64,000 nucleotides of DNA from Luteibacter rhizovicinus (GCF_004342265.1 NZ_SMCS01000008.1:124001-188000), one strand, 5' to 3'. Shown: positions 1 to 9,636, counted from the first letter of the stretch. Notes: generated from the letters alone by a model not told the origin. Numbers and translations are program-made.

Positions 1-2269
1 GGGCTAGCTTCATAGCTAAATCGAAGCACCGCGATGCGTCTTCGCTATTCAGTCGCGGCGTGATGCGGAAGAGTAACGCAATTAACTTAGTCAGCTCTTC
101 TGCCGGTGCCCGAAGCTCGTCCTCACTCCGACGGACAGTGCGCTGACGCCAGTAGTCGATGGACCGAAGTATCGAGGCATACAAAGCGTTGACCAAGCTC
201 GCGTCCATGCGAGCAATCGATATGCGGCCAAGATGTGAATTGACGACCGTCTTCTTGTCATCAGTGGTGTACTGCAGTACCTGCGAGTACCACTGCAGCG
301 TTTCCGGCTCGGCGAGCGAGAGGGCATCGGCGAAAAAGTCGACGAAATTTACCCGCCTTGAGGCGGCTGGCATGCCCACGCTCTCCATGAAACGTACAAG
401 TGTGCGCAACGGTGCGTCAACGGGAGCCGATCGGAAGTGAATCGTGTTGCTGTTGTCGCGGTAGGCGCCCGGACTGAATAACGGAGTCACAATAGTCGCA
501 GAGCGAGATGCTCGGTCACGTACCGCTGACTCAACTTCGGAACGAAGTGTCTGAATTTCGTCCCAGGGGTTGCAATGGTATGCCGTATCGCGAGAGAAGT
601 CGGCGTCTCGTCTCGTGTCCTTGCTAACAAAAAGTGTTGCCGATAGAAGCCACTGACCCCAAGTGCGCCTTGACCTTAGCCAGATGGAGTCGCGCGCATT
701 CGCCGTTCGTTCACGGATATCGTCGAGTGCCTTTCTTAGGAGGGCCTCGGCGTCTGTCCATCGGCAGAGCGTTGCCAGCAAGGATGCTTTTCGGAGGAGC
801 CAAACGGGATCGGCCCCTTCGATCGCATCGAGACTGGTCTCCAGTGCCTCAAGTTCCATACCGTCACGGAGACGAAGGCACTGTTGGTAGGCTAACTCGG
901 CAAGGGCGTCCCTATCGTGGCGGCCGAGCGTCCTTAGGATGGCTGCCCATTTCTCGAAAGCTTCGAAATTTCCACGCTCACGCGAGTCTCGGAGGAGAGT
1001 TGAAAGTAAACTGCGGTGCGCTGAGCGGGGTAGGCTCGACATGTCCTGCGTGAGGACAGTATTTGCAAGGAACTCGCACGCGAAGCGGCTTAACGTTCCC
1101 AGTGACGCTTCGTAACGCCAAGCAAGGTCCGCAGCGAGCTCAACAATCTCCTCGCTCGTCAATTTAGGTTGGGCGACGCGAATCCGCTCCTCAATCCCGT
1201 TGATCTGATAACCGAGTTGGCGGCGCTGGGAGGATGGACAAATCAGCCAGCCCGGGTAACCCTCGCGCTCTGCCCTAAGGTCGACGTATGCGCCGAGAAG
1301 TTTCGCGTGCGCGTACTCAGGGCTTTTCCTCAGCTCTGCCTCTGCGGCAGGAATGAAAGTGTCTTGAACGGTTACTTTCACGGCCCACTCGTGACTAGCG
1401 GGCAAGCGAGAATTCTCAAGATGCGTGACAAACAACTCGTTTGCTGCTGCATGCTGATCACGAGCGGGTAGATGCTCCACTAGCGGACCCAGGTCGATGG
1501 GAGCAACATTCCGGGACTCTAAAAGCTTCCTCGACGCGGGAGCGAGTCCGAGGACGCCGACGAGGTAGATACGCCGAGATGAAGTCGCGAGATGGTCGCG
1601 CACCCAACCAGACCATTGTAGGAAATTCGGATCATCGCCTGAGAAGCCAACGAGGCATAGTTCATTCTCAATGAAGACTTGACGCGCGAAATTTACCATG
1701 GCGGCATTGCGTGCAGGATAAGTGCGGTAGTCCTCTTCGGTGAAGGTATACGGCTCTCTACCGTTAATGGTGCCATGCAGCTTAACAATGCGTGGCGAGC
1801 GGGTGTGCGCAAGGTCCGTCGCCGCATGCACAACGTCGTAATTGTGTGTGAGAACTGACCGCGCTGACCGTTCGAGAAGCGTATCCCAATTTGTTGTGAG
1901 GACGTCCGACCAGGGTAGTTCCAAAAGACGGTTGTGAACTTCGCCCGGATACCACGAGTCATCCGGAATAGACGCGCGGATGAAGTCATCAAGCGCGCTC
2001 TGTCCAAAATATGCACGAAACTCTTCAGCTAAACGTAGCGGGTCGAAGGTGGCGGATGACGGGGATTTCGGGTAAAGCCGCTTAGTCATCGCATGCCTCA
2101 GCGTCTCCCAGAGCGGCGGTTCCGGGGTGTCCGCCGTAGCGAGCGTTGCATTTCGGCTGAATCCCGAGCCAACGAGAACTGCGGCGCCCTTTCCGCTTAG
2201 AGGCTGACGCCAGAGAGCACCGGTTAGCTGTTGAAGGCTCGGAAAGTCGGGGAGGTCCTGAAGGTTCAA
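1..2269 (-). CDS. SIR2-like domain protein, 3' end outside the window
   Basis: The frame is open from a TTG at 2269 to the window edge (about 756 codons visible, no stop). Residues 26-38 carry the glycine-rich NAD-binding start (GKGAAVLVGSGFS), then TTNWD at 125-129, KLHG at 163-166 and LVGFSGDDPNF at 206-216, the order expected for SIR2-like (SIR2_2) NADase or deacetylase domains. The rest is helical and lacks recognisable catalytic motifs. An in-frame TAA lies two codons upstream of the TTG and an AGGA lies about 8 nt before it, so TTG is the only start that keeps the N-terminal glycine motif. It lies 302 bp downstream of a second SIR2 gene on the same strand. Such proteins are often abortive-infection NADases; that role is inferred here. 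The true C-terminus is unseen. Confidence 0.85.
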   Translation of the reverse strand, partial: MNLQDLPDFPSLQQLTGALWRQPLSGKGAAVLVGSGFSRNATLATADTPEPPLWETLRHAMTKRLYPKSPSSATFDPLRLAEEFRAYFGQSALDDFIRASIPDDSWYPGEVHNRLLELPWSDVLTTNWDTLLERSARSVLTHNYDVVHAATDLAHTRSPRIVKLHGTINGREPYTFTEEDYRTYPARNAAMVNFARQVFIENELCLVGFSGDDPNFLQWSGWVRDHLATSSRRIYLVGVLGLAPASRKLLESRNVAPIDLGPLVEHLPARDQHAAANELFVTHLENSRLPASHEWAVKVTVQDTFIPAAEAELRKSPEYAHAKLLGAYVDLRAEREGYPGWLICPSSQRRQLGYQINGIEERIRVAQPKLTSEEIVELAADLAWRYEASLGTLSRFACEFLANTVLTQDMSSLPRSAHRSLLSTLLRDSRERGNFEAFEKWAAILRTLGRHDRDALAELAYQQCLRLRDGMELEALETSLDAIEGADPVWLLRKASLLATLCRWTDAEALLRKALDDIRERTANARDSIWLRSRRTWGQWLLSATLFVSKDTRRDADFSRDTAYHCNPWDEIQTLRSEVESAVRDRASRSATIVTPLFSPGAYRDNSNTIHFRSAPVDAPLRTLVRFMESVGMPAASRRVNFVDFFADALSLAEPETLQWYSQVLQYTTDDKKTVVNSHLGRISIARMDASLVNALYASILRSIDYWRQRTVRRSEDELRAPAEELTKLIALLFRITPRLNSEDASRCFDLAMKLA

Positions 2270-2571
2270 GCTTTAGTCCTTTGTGGTCGGGTAACCCCGA
2301 TAGTCATCGATTGGACGAATTACGAAGCCGTACTTCAATCGACCAGCTCCCTGTCCTCGAAAGGTGTCGCTCCCCACGTAGCAGAGCGCTGCCCGAACCC
2401 TAAAGCGCAGGCGTGACTGGGATCTACAACAGGCACCACTATTTCGAGGAGCGGAAGGCCGCATCGCGGGAATGGCGAGATCTCATTGATCGGCTTGACA
2501 GCACAGCGAGGCTGAGCCGCCGTGAAGTATCTCCGGATTGCAACTGATCCGGGGAGCACAAATTGAGATCG
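2270..2571. other. Gap between the two SIR2 genes, no supported gene
   Basis: This 302-bp stretch separates the two minus-strand SIR2 genes. Short open frames exist on the minus strand but none has a ribosome site plus a convincing protein pattern, and no U-tract terminator is visible. It may carry a promoter for the downstream SIR2 gene or the remains of a small third gene. Confidence 0.5.
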
Positions 2572-5049
2572 CTATACCGAAGCTGAGCGGCTTTGCTTTA
2601 CGGTGTCGAGAATACGCTCCAGCAATTCGCGAACTCGCTTCGTTCCGCGATGACCCGAAAACTCGACATCGCCGCTATTCAGCAACTTGTCGATCTCGCT
2701 GAGCTGGGCACGGCACGCTTGCTCAAAAGTTGCCTTGCCCGATCCATTGAACTCTGGATAATTAACCTCGAAAACCCGCCCGTATAGCTCCACTTGGCGG
2801 AACTTGTGAATGTCGTTCGGCACCTTGCGGAGAAGCTGGTGAGCATCGCTAAATGCTTTTAGGGCGTCGGACGCCGTAGCAGCGGCAGTCGCTCGGAACA
2901 AATAAAGCCGGGCCTGCTGGGTGTCCAGTTGCACTGTGTGGTAATTGCGTTTCTTCTGGGCTAGGGAATAGGCGTTGTCGAAGTACTTCTGCGCAAGGTC
3001 GTAGTCTTTGTAGGTGATCTGAGCCATGCCGTATTGCAGCCAGAAATGTGGATCACCCTTGAGCCACGTGACGTCACGTTTGACAGTTTCGTAGTACCGC
3101 ACGAGATTCTGCTTGCGTTTGGCCTCGGGAAGCAGGCGTTCGACGACTGAAAACCTTAGCAGCGCCCTTTGCACATTCCTCTTCTCAGGAAGCTCTCCGC
3201 GTCCGTCGCCAATCGATGCCGCGATCTTCAACATTTGGTCGACGATGTAGGTCGCGGGGAACTGATGCGAGATCATGGATGTCGCAAATAGGCTGGACTT
3301 TGTCTTTACTTTCGAGCCTTCGAGGCGGAAGAGATCTTTGAATCCAGCCTCGTTTCTAAAGTCTGATTCATAGATCTCATCATTGAGGGCGATCTCCCTG
3401 ATCAGACTCGAAGTGAGCTGTGAATCGATCGCGGAAAGCAATGCGATCGCAAACACAGTGTCTCTATAGCGAGGTTTTACCAAGAGGTTTGCGAGCAGGC
3501 CCTTTACGCGTTCAATCATCTGTGGAGACGATAGGACGCTCAGGAGTGCGAGAGAAAGCTGTCTGTGGTTGTCGTGCCAGATGATCTCGAACTTAGTCCG
3601 ATCCGAATGGCCTGTCTTTTCGCCCCAGAACCCTATGCTGTCGCCGATCTTAATGAACTCCTCGATTTCGCTGCTATCGAGTTCATCAATCTCGACCTCG
3701 TGCAACCTGAGGCCGGCAGCCTTCACCGCGGGACGCATGCGGTCGTGGTTGCTGGTCCTGGCTCCAAGGACAAGGGTGATATTTTTCGGGCTCAGCTCGG
3801 CGTAATGACGGACGAAGTCAAAGTTCTGCTCGTACGCGTCAACCAATAGCACCCCCGGCTTGGCTGATTGGACCAGTCGTTCAAGGTCATCATGTTGATG
3901 AGGGTCAATATCGTCGGCGCTGTAAACGGACAAGCCATCGATTGCTAGCAACGTCCGCAATGCGCGGAGAAAGACCGATTTGCCATTTCCGAAGTCAGCC
4001 GTAACAACAATGTTTGAGCCTGATTTGACTAGAGCTACAGCCTCTTGAAGCCGTGTTCGGGTCACTAGAAGCGGGGCACCTTTAACGTGCGTCACGGCTG
4101 AATCGATTAGATCGTCCGTCGCTTCTCCCCGCAGTAGGAAAGAGAAGACATCGCCGTCCCGTGCCTCCTTGCCTAGTTCTGTAACCTCGTACTTAGCGAG
4201 ACTTGCGAGGATGGTTTGGTCGTCGTCGGCAGAGTCTGAGTCTGCCATCGCACTTGCCAAAGCGTGGCCGAAGCCGGCGGCAGTGATTGGTAAAATCTTT
4301 CCGAACTTCGAAAGCGTGAAGATATCCTTCTCGCTTACCTGCTCGCGCGTAACAAAATATGTCTTCGCTGCGTAGTGGCTGTTCGCATGAAGGATCTTCT
4401 GAACCTCGATGTCATACATAGAGTAACCGACGAAAACGATTGCGCTTGAGAGTTCCAGATCTCGGTTGAAAGGAAACGCCCACAGAGAGTCGAGGAAGGA
4501 ATTGGCGTCTAGATAGGACGAGGTGGACAGCTTGAATGCGTTATTCAGGCTTTCGGACGTCAGGTTTTTGAGCGAGCCGTTGATGTGCACGCACACATTT
4601 TTCTTTGCCTGAAAGTCAGCGGGAGGTGCTTCAAGGTCTACCGAACGAATCAGTAGTCCCTGTTCCGTAGCAGCAGTCTCGAAGCAAAGATCGTAGTTGG
4701 TGGTATAGGCGCGGCGCCATGGTGCTGCGGCGATCTGCCTATGATGGTCCAGCGGCTTCTTGATCGTAAACCGCGTGTGGAGAAGGTCGATCAACGGGCC
4801 TGGACCGCCGCGATCGAGATATCGATCAGCTGCATAACGCAGCTCACCACCCGCTTCGAACCCGCCGAGTTCGCCAATCTTGTCGGCCAATGCCCCTGCC
4901 GTGCCGAGCGTTTCATCCGCCAAGCCGAGAGCGTCGGACGAGTAGCCTGATCCGAGGAACAGCATCGCGCCGCCGTTGACTATCCGCCGCAGCAGTGGTT
5001 CAAGCTCTGGGTTGTGCGCGGCAAGTAGTGGTTCGCGATTCAGTGTCAT
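2572..5049 (-). CDS. SIR2 domain - P-loop NTPase - TPR-like protein (putative anti-phage defence)
   Basis: This is a protein of about 825 residues. The N-terminal SIR2-like domain shows LFLGSGYSS (about 30-38), TTNYD (116-120), VHINGS (154-159) and VFVGYSMYD (205-213). A middle NTPase has a Walker A-like TADFGNGKS (350-358; the usual first glycine is alanine) and a Walker B-like VLLVDAY (400-406). The C-terminal 250 residues hold helical repeats typical of TPR or STAND sensor tails. The order SIR2, STAND-like ATPase, repeats resembles Avs5-type defence proteins, in which target sensing triggers NAD+ loss; this is inference from architecture. The start at 5049 is chosen because AGGGA lies about 8 nt upstream; an upstream in-frame TTG at 5091 is possible. 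It is divergent from the resolvase at 5331 and directly upstream of the second SIR2 gene. Confidence 0.85.
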   Translation of the reverse strand: MTLNREPLLAAHNPELEPLLRRIVNGGAMLFLGSGYSSDALGLADETLGTAGALADKIGELGGFEAGGELRYAADRYLDRGGPGPLIDLLHTRFTIKKPLDHHRQIAAAPWRRAYTTNYDLCFETAATEQGLLIRSVDLEAPPADFQAKKNVCVHINGSLKNLTSESLNNAFKLSTSSYLDANSFLDSLWAFPFNRDLELSSAIVFVGYSMYDIEVQKILHANSHYAAKTYFVTREQVSEKDIFTLSKFGKILPITAAGFGHALASAMADSDSADDDQTILASLAKYEVTELGKEARDGDVFSFLLRGEATDDLIDSAVTHVKGAPLLVTRTRLQEAVALVKSGSNIVVTADFGNGKSVFLRALRTLLAIDGLSVYSADDIDPHQHDDLERLVQSAKPGVLLVDAYEQNFDFVRHYAELSPKNITLVLGARTSNHDRMRPAVKAAGLRLHEVEIDELDSSEIEEFIKIGDSIGFWGEKTGHSDRTKFEIIWHDNHRQLSLALLSVLSSPQMIERVKGLLANLLVKPRYRDTVFAIALLSAIDSQLTSSLIREIALNDEIYESDFRNEAGFKDLFRLEGSKVKTKSSLFATSMISHQFPATYIVDQMLKIAASIGDGRGELPEKRNVQRALLRFSVVERLLPEAKRKQNLVRYYETVKRDVTWLKGDPHFWLQYGMAQITYKDYDLAQKYFDNAYSLAQKKRNYHTVQLDTQQARLYLFRATAAATASDALKAFSDAHQLLRKVPNDIHKFRQVELYGRVFEVNYPEFNGSGKATFEQACRAQLSEIDKLLNSGDVEFSGHRGTKRVRELLERILDTVKQSRSASV

Positions 5050-5254
5050 GGTGATTTCCCTGTCGAGGCCTGGTTGGACTGCGGTTTGCAATCGACGCGG
5101 GATTCACCGTGGCGGAAACCTGGGCGTGCGGCCGAGCCATCAGGGTCTGCCCAAATGTGATTCCCGCGTGACGGCTAGGATACCCGGGCATCGTGCCCGA
5201 TTGCGTGTGAATTCGGCAGCGCGCGACTGGCCCTCAACCGCCAAAATGTATACC

Positions 5255-5271
5255 TTTCGGAATCTCCGAAA
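5255..5271. promoter_or_regulatory. Perfect 7-bp inverted repeat between SIR2 gene and resolvase
   Basis: TTTCGGA and TCCGAAA are separated by ATC, in the divergent intergenic region 60-76 bp upstream of the resolvase start. It could be an operator or a resolvase core site. Confidence 0.4.
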
Positions 5272-5303
5272 ACCTCTATCAAAACCCATATCAATATTGT
5301 AAG

Positions 5304-5328
5304 ATCAAATTATCTTAGGAGATTTGAT
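5304..5328 (+). promoter_or_regulatory. Inverted repeat enclosing the resolvase ribosome site
   Basis: ATCAAAT (5304-5310) and ATTTGAT (5322-5328) form perfect 7-bp arms around an 11-nt loop containing AGGAG (5317-5321), the Shine-Dalgarno of the resolvase. It could control translation as an mRNA hairpin, or be a DNA-binding or crossover site. Confidence 0.45.
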
Positions 5329-5330
5329 AG

Positions 5331-5885
5331 ATGAGCGAGGTCGTAGGGTATGGGCGGGTTAGTAGTCAGGGTCAATCCCTTGCCGTCCAAGATGAAAAGC
5401 TGACGGCTTTCGGATGCACCCGGATCTACTCCGAGAAGAAATCGGGCAGACAACAAGACAACCGCCCCCAGTTCCAAGCCTGTCTCGAATTTCTCCGAGA
5501 AGGGGACATGCTCGTCATCACCCGCCTGGATCGCATGGCTCGGTCCGTGCTGGATCTGGCGAAGATCGCTGACGTGCTGAAGCGGAAAGGCGTAACCCTT
5601 AAGGTCTTGGATCAGTCGATCGACACCTCGACGAGCGAGGGAAAGCTGATGTTTTCCCTACTGGGTGCCTTCGCAGAATTCGAATGCGACATCCGTGCCG
5701 AGAGGCAGAGCGATGGTATCGCCAAGGCCAAGGCAGTGGGCGTGAAGTTTGGACGAAAGAAAGCCCTTAGCGTCGAACAGATCGGCCGCATAAAAATCCT
5801 TCGCGATGAGGAGGGTATGTCGGTGCCGGACATTGCCAAGCGCTTTGGCGTAGGCGTGGCAACCATCTATAGGTCTTTTACATAG
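5331..5885 (+). CDS. Serine recombinase, resolvase/invertase family
   Basis: The 184-residue length fits small Tn3/Hin-type serine recombinases. The catalytic block GYGRVSS places the nucleophile at Ser11 with Arg9 beside it. LVITRLDRMARS (about 62-73) supplies the conserved arginines, followed by the long E helix (ERQSDGIAKAKA). The C-terminal helix-turn-helix (MSVPDIAKRFGVGVATIYRSF) binds the recombination site. All core motifs look intact, so it is probably active. AGGAG lies 9 nt before the ATG. It stands alone with no transposase, between the SIR2 genes and the bacteriocin-like operon, suggesting island maintenance or DNA inversion. Confidence 0.92.
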   Translation: MSEVVGYGRVSSQGQSLAVQDEKLTAFGCTRIYSEKKSGRQQDNRPQFQACLEFLREGDMLVITRLDRMARSVLDLAKIADVLKRKGVTLKVLDQSIDTSTSEGKLMFSLLGAFAEFECDIRAERQSDGIAKAKAVGVKFGRKKALSVEQIGRIKILRDEEGMSVPDIAKRFGVGVATIYRSFT

Positions 5886-6151
5886 ACCATCGTCAGTCCG
5901 AGTAATTTCCGTACGATCGCAACGTCTGGCATTGGCCAAAGCTGCTTCCTGCGCGAAGTGTCCCATAGACCGCTTGACGCCAACCACAACGGGTTCGGGC
6001 CGAAGCTACCGAAACAGGGCAGTCTTAGTCATTTCGTCCCCCCAAAATTACAAGCAGATGGAGCGGCAAATAACTTACGATCGGCGGTAGCGAAAAATCA
6101 TCATATCTGTTTAGAATACATTCATCACATTAAATATCGCTGGTCGCAAGG

Positions 6152-7426
6152 ATGCAACAGGCACTCTTCCGCAAGGAGGCGCTTCAGCAGCGCACGCAAC
6201 GATCACTCGGCTCGGTACGCCTTGTACCTCCCATCTCGCATCGCTATGCAATGCTCGCGTCCCTTTCGTTTGGCGTGGCACTCATTTGCTGGCTTAGCTT
6301 CGGCACATACACGCGGCGCGTCCACGCGACCGGAACATTAGTGCCCCGCGCTGGGCTCATCGACGTGTCATCCAAAGCTAGCGGAATCGTTACCCAGATA
6401 TTCGTGCAAGAAGGGCAGATGGCTGTCCTGGGCCAGCCTCTTGTAACCCTTTCTGGTGAGCGCAGTAGTGAGGCGCTTGGCGACACTTCGGCAAGCATTG
6501 TTCAAGCGCTTCGCTCAGACGCAGTCCGTATTCGGGCAGATATGGTGAGTGCTAGACAACTGAATGACGACCAGGCCATCGCATTTCGTAAGCAGCAGGA
6601 CACCGGAGCGCAACAGATTGCGCAGATCGACAAACAATTGGAGCTACAGCGATCCCAGATCAAGCTGCAAGAGGGAATGCTTGAGAAGGTAAACCCGCTC
6701 CTGGCCAAGGGCTATATTTCCGCATTTCAGGTTCAGCAACAGCAGTCGCAGCTGATATCGGCGCAAGCAGAATTCCAAGGATTGCTTCGTCAGCGTGCTG
6801 ATGCCGCTCAACAAGTGACCACTAGCGGTGCGCAGTTGGCACAACTTCCCTTGCAGCTCGAAACTCGGTTGAGCGAGCTTCGTGGTCAACTGTCAACAAG
6901 TGTTCAAGCGCTAGCTCAAGCAGAGGCAGAGCGCTCCGTTGTACTTCGCGCGGCTCAGTCAGGGACCGTATCTTCGATTCTCATCAAGGAAGGACAGGTC
7001 GCTGCGCAGAACCAGACAGTTCTCAATCTCATTCCTCAGGACTCGCGTCTTCAAGCGCAGCTTCTAGTTAAAAGCGACGCCGTGGGTTTTCTGAAAATCG
7101 GAACGCGAGTCATGGTGCACTTGCAAGCTTTTCCGTATCAAAAATTCGGTGCGCAGCATGGTGAGATCGAAGACATTTCGCACAGTGCGTTATCACCACA
7201 GGAAGTGATGGTAGTTCTGGGCCAGCCGCAGGTTGAACAGCAGCCGTTATTTCGAATCAACGTAAAACTTGCTGACCAGCAAGTCGTCGCTTACGGCATA
7301 CCACAGCAATTCAAAGCAGGCATGGCGGTTGATGCGGACCTGCTTTTGGATAAGCGACGAATCATCGAGTGGCTTTTTGAGCCGCTACTTGGCATGCGAA
7401 AGCGTTATGTAGAGGAGCATGGATGA
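6152..7426 (+). CDS. HlyD/CvaA-family secretion adaptor (bacteriocin exporter subunit)
   Basis: This 424-residue periplasmic adaptor belongs to a type I secretion system. A short cytoplasmic N-terminus is followed by one transmembrane helix (about 33-52), a lipoyl half-motif (GIVTQIFVQEGQMAVLGQPL), a long alpha-hairpin coiled coil rich in Gln (about 135-270), a second lipoyl half (GTVSSILIKEGQVAAQNQTV) and beta-barrel domains. This is the CvaA/HlyD plan, linking an inner-membrane ABC protein to TolC. Its stop overlaps the ABC gene start by 4 bp (ATGA), indicating translational coupling. The island carries no TolC; the chromosomal TolC at 38.0-39.4 kb could serve. Confidence 0.9.
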   Translation: MQQALFRKEALQQRTQRSLGSVRLVPPISHRYAMLASLSFGVALICWLSFGTYTRRVHATGTLVPRAGLIDVSSKASGIVTQIFVQEGQMAVLGQPLVTLSGERSSEALGDTSASIVQALRSDAVRIRADMVSARQLNDDQAIAFRKQQDTGAQQIAQIDKQLELQRSQIKLQEGMLEKVNPLLAKGYISAFQVQQQQSQLISAQAEFQGLLRQRADAAQQVTTSGAQLAQLPLQLETRLSELRGQLSTSVQALAQAEAERSVVLRAAQSGTVSSILIKEGQVAAQNQTVLNLIPQDSRLQAQLLVKSDAVGFLKIGTRVMVHLQAFPYQKFGAQHGEIEDISHSALSPQEVMVVLGQPQVEQQPLFRINVKLADQQVVAYGIPQQFKAGMAVDADLLLDKRRIIEWLFEPLLGMRKRYVEEHG

Positions 7427-9636
7427 CTCAGCCCGAAAACATGGACGAAGCCGCCAAGAATGATCAGTCCTACTCCGGGGAAGATGTTGATCTATCTTAT
7501 TTGGTGCGAATGAGCCGAAGGAAGAAACTGCCAATTATTCGGCAAATCGAAGCAGCCGAATGTGGGCTTGCTTGCATTGCAATGGTACTTGGATATTACG
7601 GACATCACGTTTCACTTGCCGAGCTTCGTCGACGTTTCTCGATTTCAGTCAAGGGAAGCACCTTATCTGAATTGATCAGGTACTCGGATGCACTCGGCTT
7701 GACGGCCCGACCTGTTCGGCTTGAGATCGATGAGATCGAGGAGGTGCAAACACCATGCATTCTTCATTGGAATATGGATCACTTTGTGGTCCTCAAAGAA
7801 GTCTCGCGCGAGTACCTTCATATCCACGATCCGGGACACGGTGCGCGCCGCATTGCCCTCAAAGATGCCATCAGCCTGTTTACAGGTGTGGCACTGGAAC
7901 TAGGACAGGGGCCTTCCTTTCAGCGTAAAGCTCCCGCACCGGCGTTGTCTCTGCGCGCACTTGCTGGTTCCGTACGAGGGATTGGGTCGTCCTTACGAAA
8001 TATCTTCGGTTTCGCTGTTGTGCTGGAGATAGTCTCACTACTGATGCCGCAGTTCATGCAGATCGTCGTCGATCAGGTCTTAGCGGACTCGGATCACGAC
8101 CTCTTGATGCTTCTCGGAACGAGCTTTGTGCTACTCGTTATCGTGCAAACCGCTATCTCTGCCTTCCGAACATGGTCCGTGGTTTGGCTTAGCACGCATT
8201 TCACGATGAATTGGACGGGTAACGTTTTTCAACATCTAATGCGTTTGCCGCAAATTTACTTTCTCAAACGCCATCTTGGTGACATCGTTTCGAGACTGGG
8301 TGCCATTACGGCCATACAACAGAGCCTAACAAGCCAGCTCGTAGGTGCAATTATCGATGGAATGATGGCAGTCGCCACGTTCATCATGCTCACCATCTAC
8401 AGTCCTCTGCTCAGTTGTCTTGTTGCAGCTGGAACGGCTATCTATGCAGTGCTCCGGATGGCTTACTTCAAGTCCTTCCAAGAGGCCAACCTCAGTCAGA
8501 TCGTCGTTAACGCCCGACAACAGACAAGTCTTATGGAGTCGGTGCGCGGTGTTCAGACAATTCGTCTTAACAATAAAGGGCCAGCCCGTTCAGCGCGCTA
8601 CCTCAATCAAACTGCAGAGGCGTTGAATACCCAAGTTCAGGTTCAGCGACTCACCCTAGTGTTCACCGCAATGAATGGCCTGACCTCAGGGCTCCAGCGT
8701 GTCGGTGTATTGTGGCTGGGCGCTTGGCTCGCGCTTCGTGGAGATATGAGTGCGGGCATGCTGATGGCCTTCGCAGCTTACAGCGATCAATTCGCTACCC
8801 GTGCTACGGCATTCGCCGATTACGTTATCCAACTTCGCCTACTGCGCCTTCAGGGTGAGCGTCTTGCCGACATTGTTCTCTCTGCGCCAGAGCCTTTTGC
8901 ACAAGGTAGCTATCAGGGGCCAACACCCAATCCGTCTATTCGTTTTGAGCGAGTTAGCTTTCGCTACGCGGATAGCGAGCCGTGGATCATTCACAACTGC
9001 TCGTTCGAAGTTTCAGCATGCGAGTCCGTCGCGATCGTTGGTCCATCTGGAAGTGGGAAGAGCACACTCTTGAGGCTGATGTTGGGTCTGGTGGATCCCC
9101 AGATTGGGAAAATTTATGTGGGAGGCGTAGAACTCGCCCAGCTTGGGAAAAGTACCTACCGCGACATGGTGGGTAGTGTGCTTCAGGATGACAAGCTGTT
9201 CGCAGGCTCTGTCGCGGACAACATTTGTTTTTTCGACGACGACGCCCGTCCCGAGATCATCCAGGATGCAGCTCGATCAGCGGAATTGCATGACGACATT
9301 TGCACGATGCCCATGGGATACCACACCCTGGTTGGCGACATGGGGTCGACCCTGTCCGGCGGGCAACAGCAGAGGCTGCTTCTTGCTCGCGCACTCTACC
9401 GGAAGCCAAGCATCCTCATTCTTGATGAAGCGACGAGTCACCTCGATCTTCCACGTGAGCGCAAGATAGCAAGTCTTCTTCAGGACATGGCCATCACACG
9501 CATCATTGTCGCGCATCGTCCGGAGACGGTGGCCACGGCAGCGCGCGTCCTTGTTCTCGCTGGCGGCATGCTGCTAGATCGACCGATGAATCTTACGGAT
9601 GGACAAAAGGTGGCCGGATCAGACGGAGCCATTTGA
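7423..9636 (+). CDS. Peptidase-containing ABC transporter (C39 double-glycine leader type)
   Basis: This 737-residue exporter combines three domains. The N-terminal C39 cysteine peptidase has its catalytic residues in place: Gln41, Cys47 (AAECGLAC), His120 (MDHFVVL) and Asp136 (HDPG), so it should cleave double-glycine leaders. A six-helix ABC transmembrane domain follows (about 190-470). The nucleotide-binding domain has Walker A GPSGSGKS (540-547), signature LSGGQQQR (644-651) and Walker B ILILDEA. The architecture matches CvaB. It is translationally coupled to the adaptor and is followed after 67 bp by a gene whose product starts with a double-glycine leader, its likely substrate. GC is lower than in core genes. 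Confidence 0.95.
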   Translation: MTQPENMDEAAKNDQSYSGEDVDLSYLVRMSRRKKLPIIRQIEAAECGLACIAMVLGYYGHHVSLAELRRRFSISVKGSTLSELIRYSDALGLTARPVRLEIDEIEEVQTPCILHWNMDHFVVLKEVSREYLHIHDPGHGARRIALKDAISLFTGVALELGQGPSFQRKAPAPALSLRALAGSVRGIGSSLRNIFGFAVVLEIVSLLMPQFMQIVVDQVLADSDHDLLMLLGTSFVLLVIVQTAISAFRTWSVVWLSTHFTMNWTGNVFQHLMRLPQIYFLKRHLGDIVSRLGAITAIQQSLTSQLVGAIIDGMMAVATFIMLTIYSPLLSCLVAAGTAIYAVLRMAYFKSFQEANLSQIVVNARQQTSLMESVRGVQTIRLNNKGPARSARYLNQTAEALNTQVQVQRLTLVFTAMNGLTSGLQRVGVLWLGAWLALRGDMSAGMLMAFAAYSDQFATRATAFADYVIQLRLLRLQGERLADIVLSAPEPFAQGSYQGPTPNPSIRFERVSFRYADSEPWIIHNCSFEVSACESVAIVGPSGSGKSTLLRLMLGLVDPQIGKIYVGGVELAQLGKSTYRDMVGSVLQDDKLFAGSVADNICFFDDDARPEIIQDAARSAELHDDICTMPMGYHTLVGDMGSTLSGGQQQRLLLARALYRKPSILILDEATSHLDLPRERKIASLLQDMAITRIIVAHRPETVATAARVLVLAGGMLLDRPMNLTDGQKVAGSDGAI

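Noticed and set aside
2273-2559. Two short minus-strand frames between the SIR2 genes
   Set aside because: Protein-like pieces occur in different phases but lack a ribosome site and a consistent frame.
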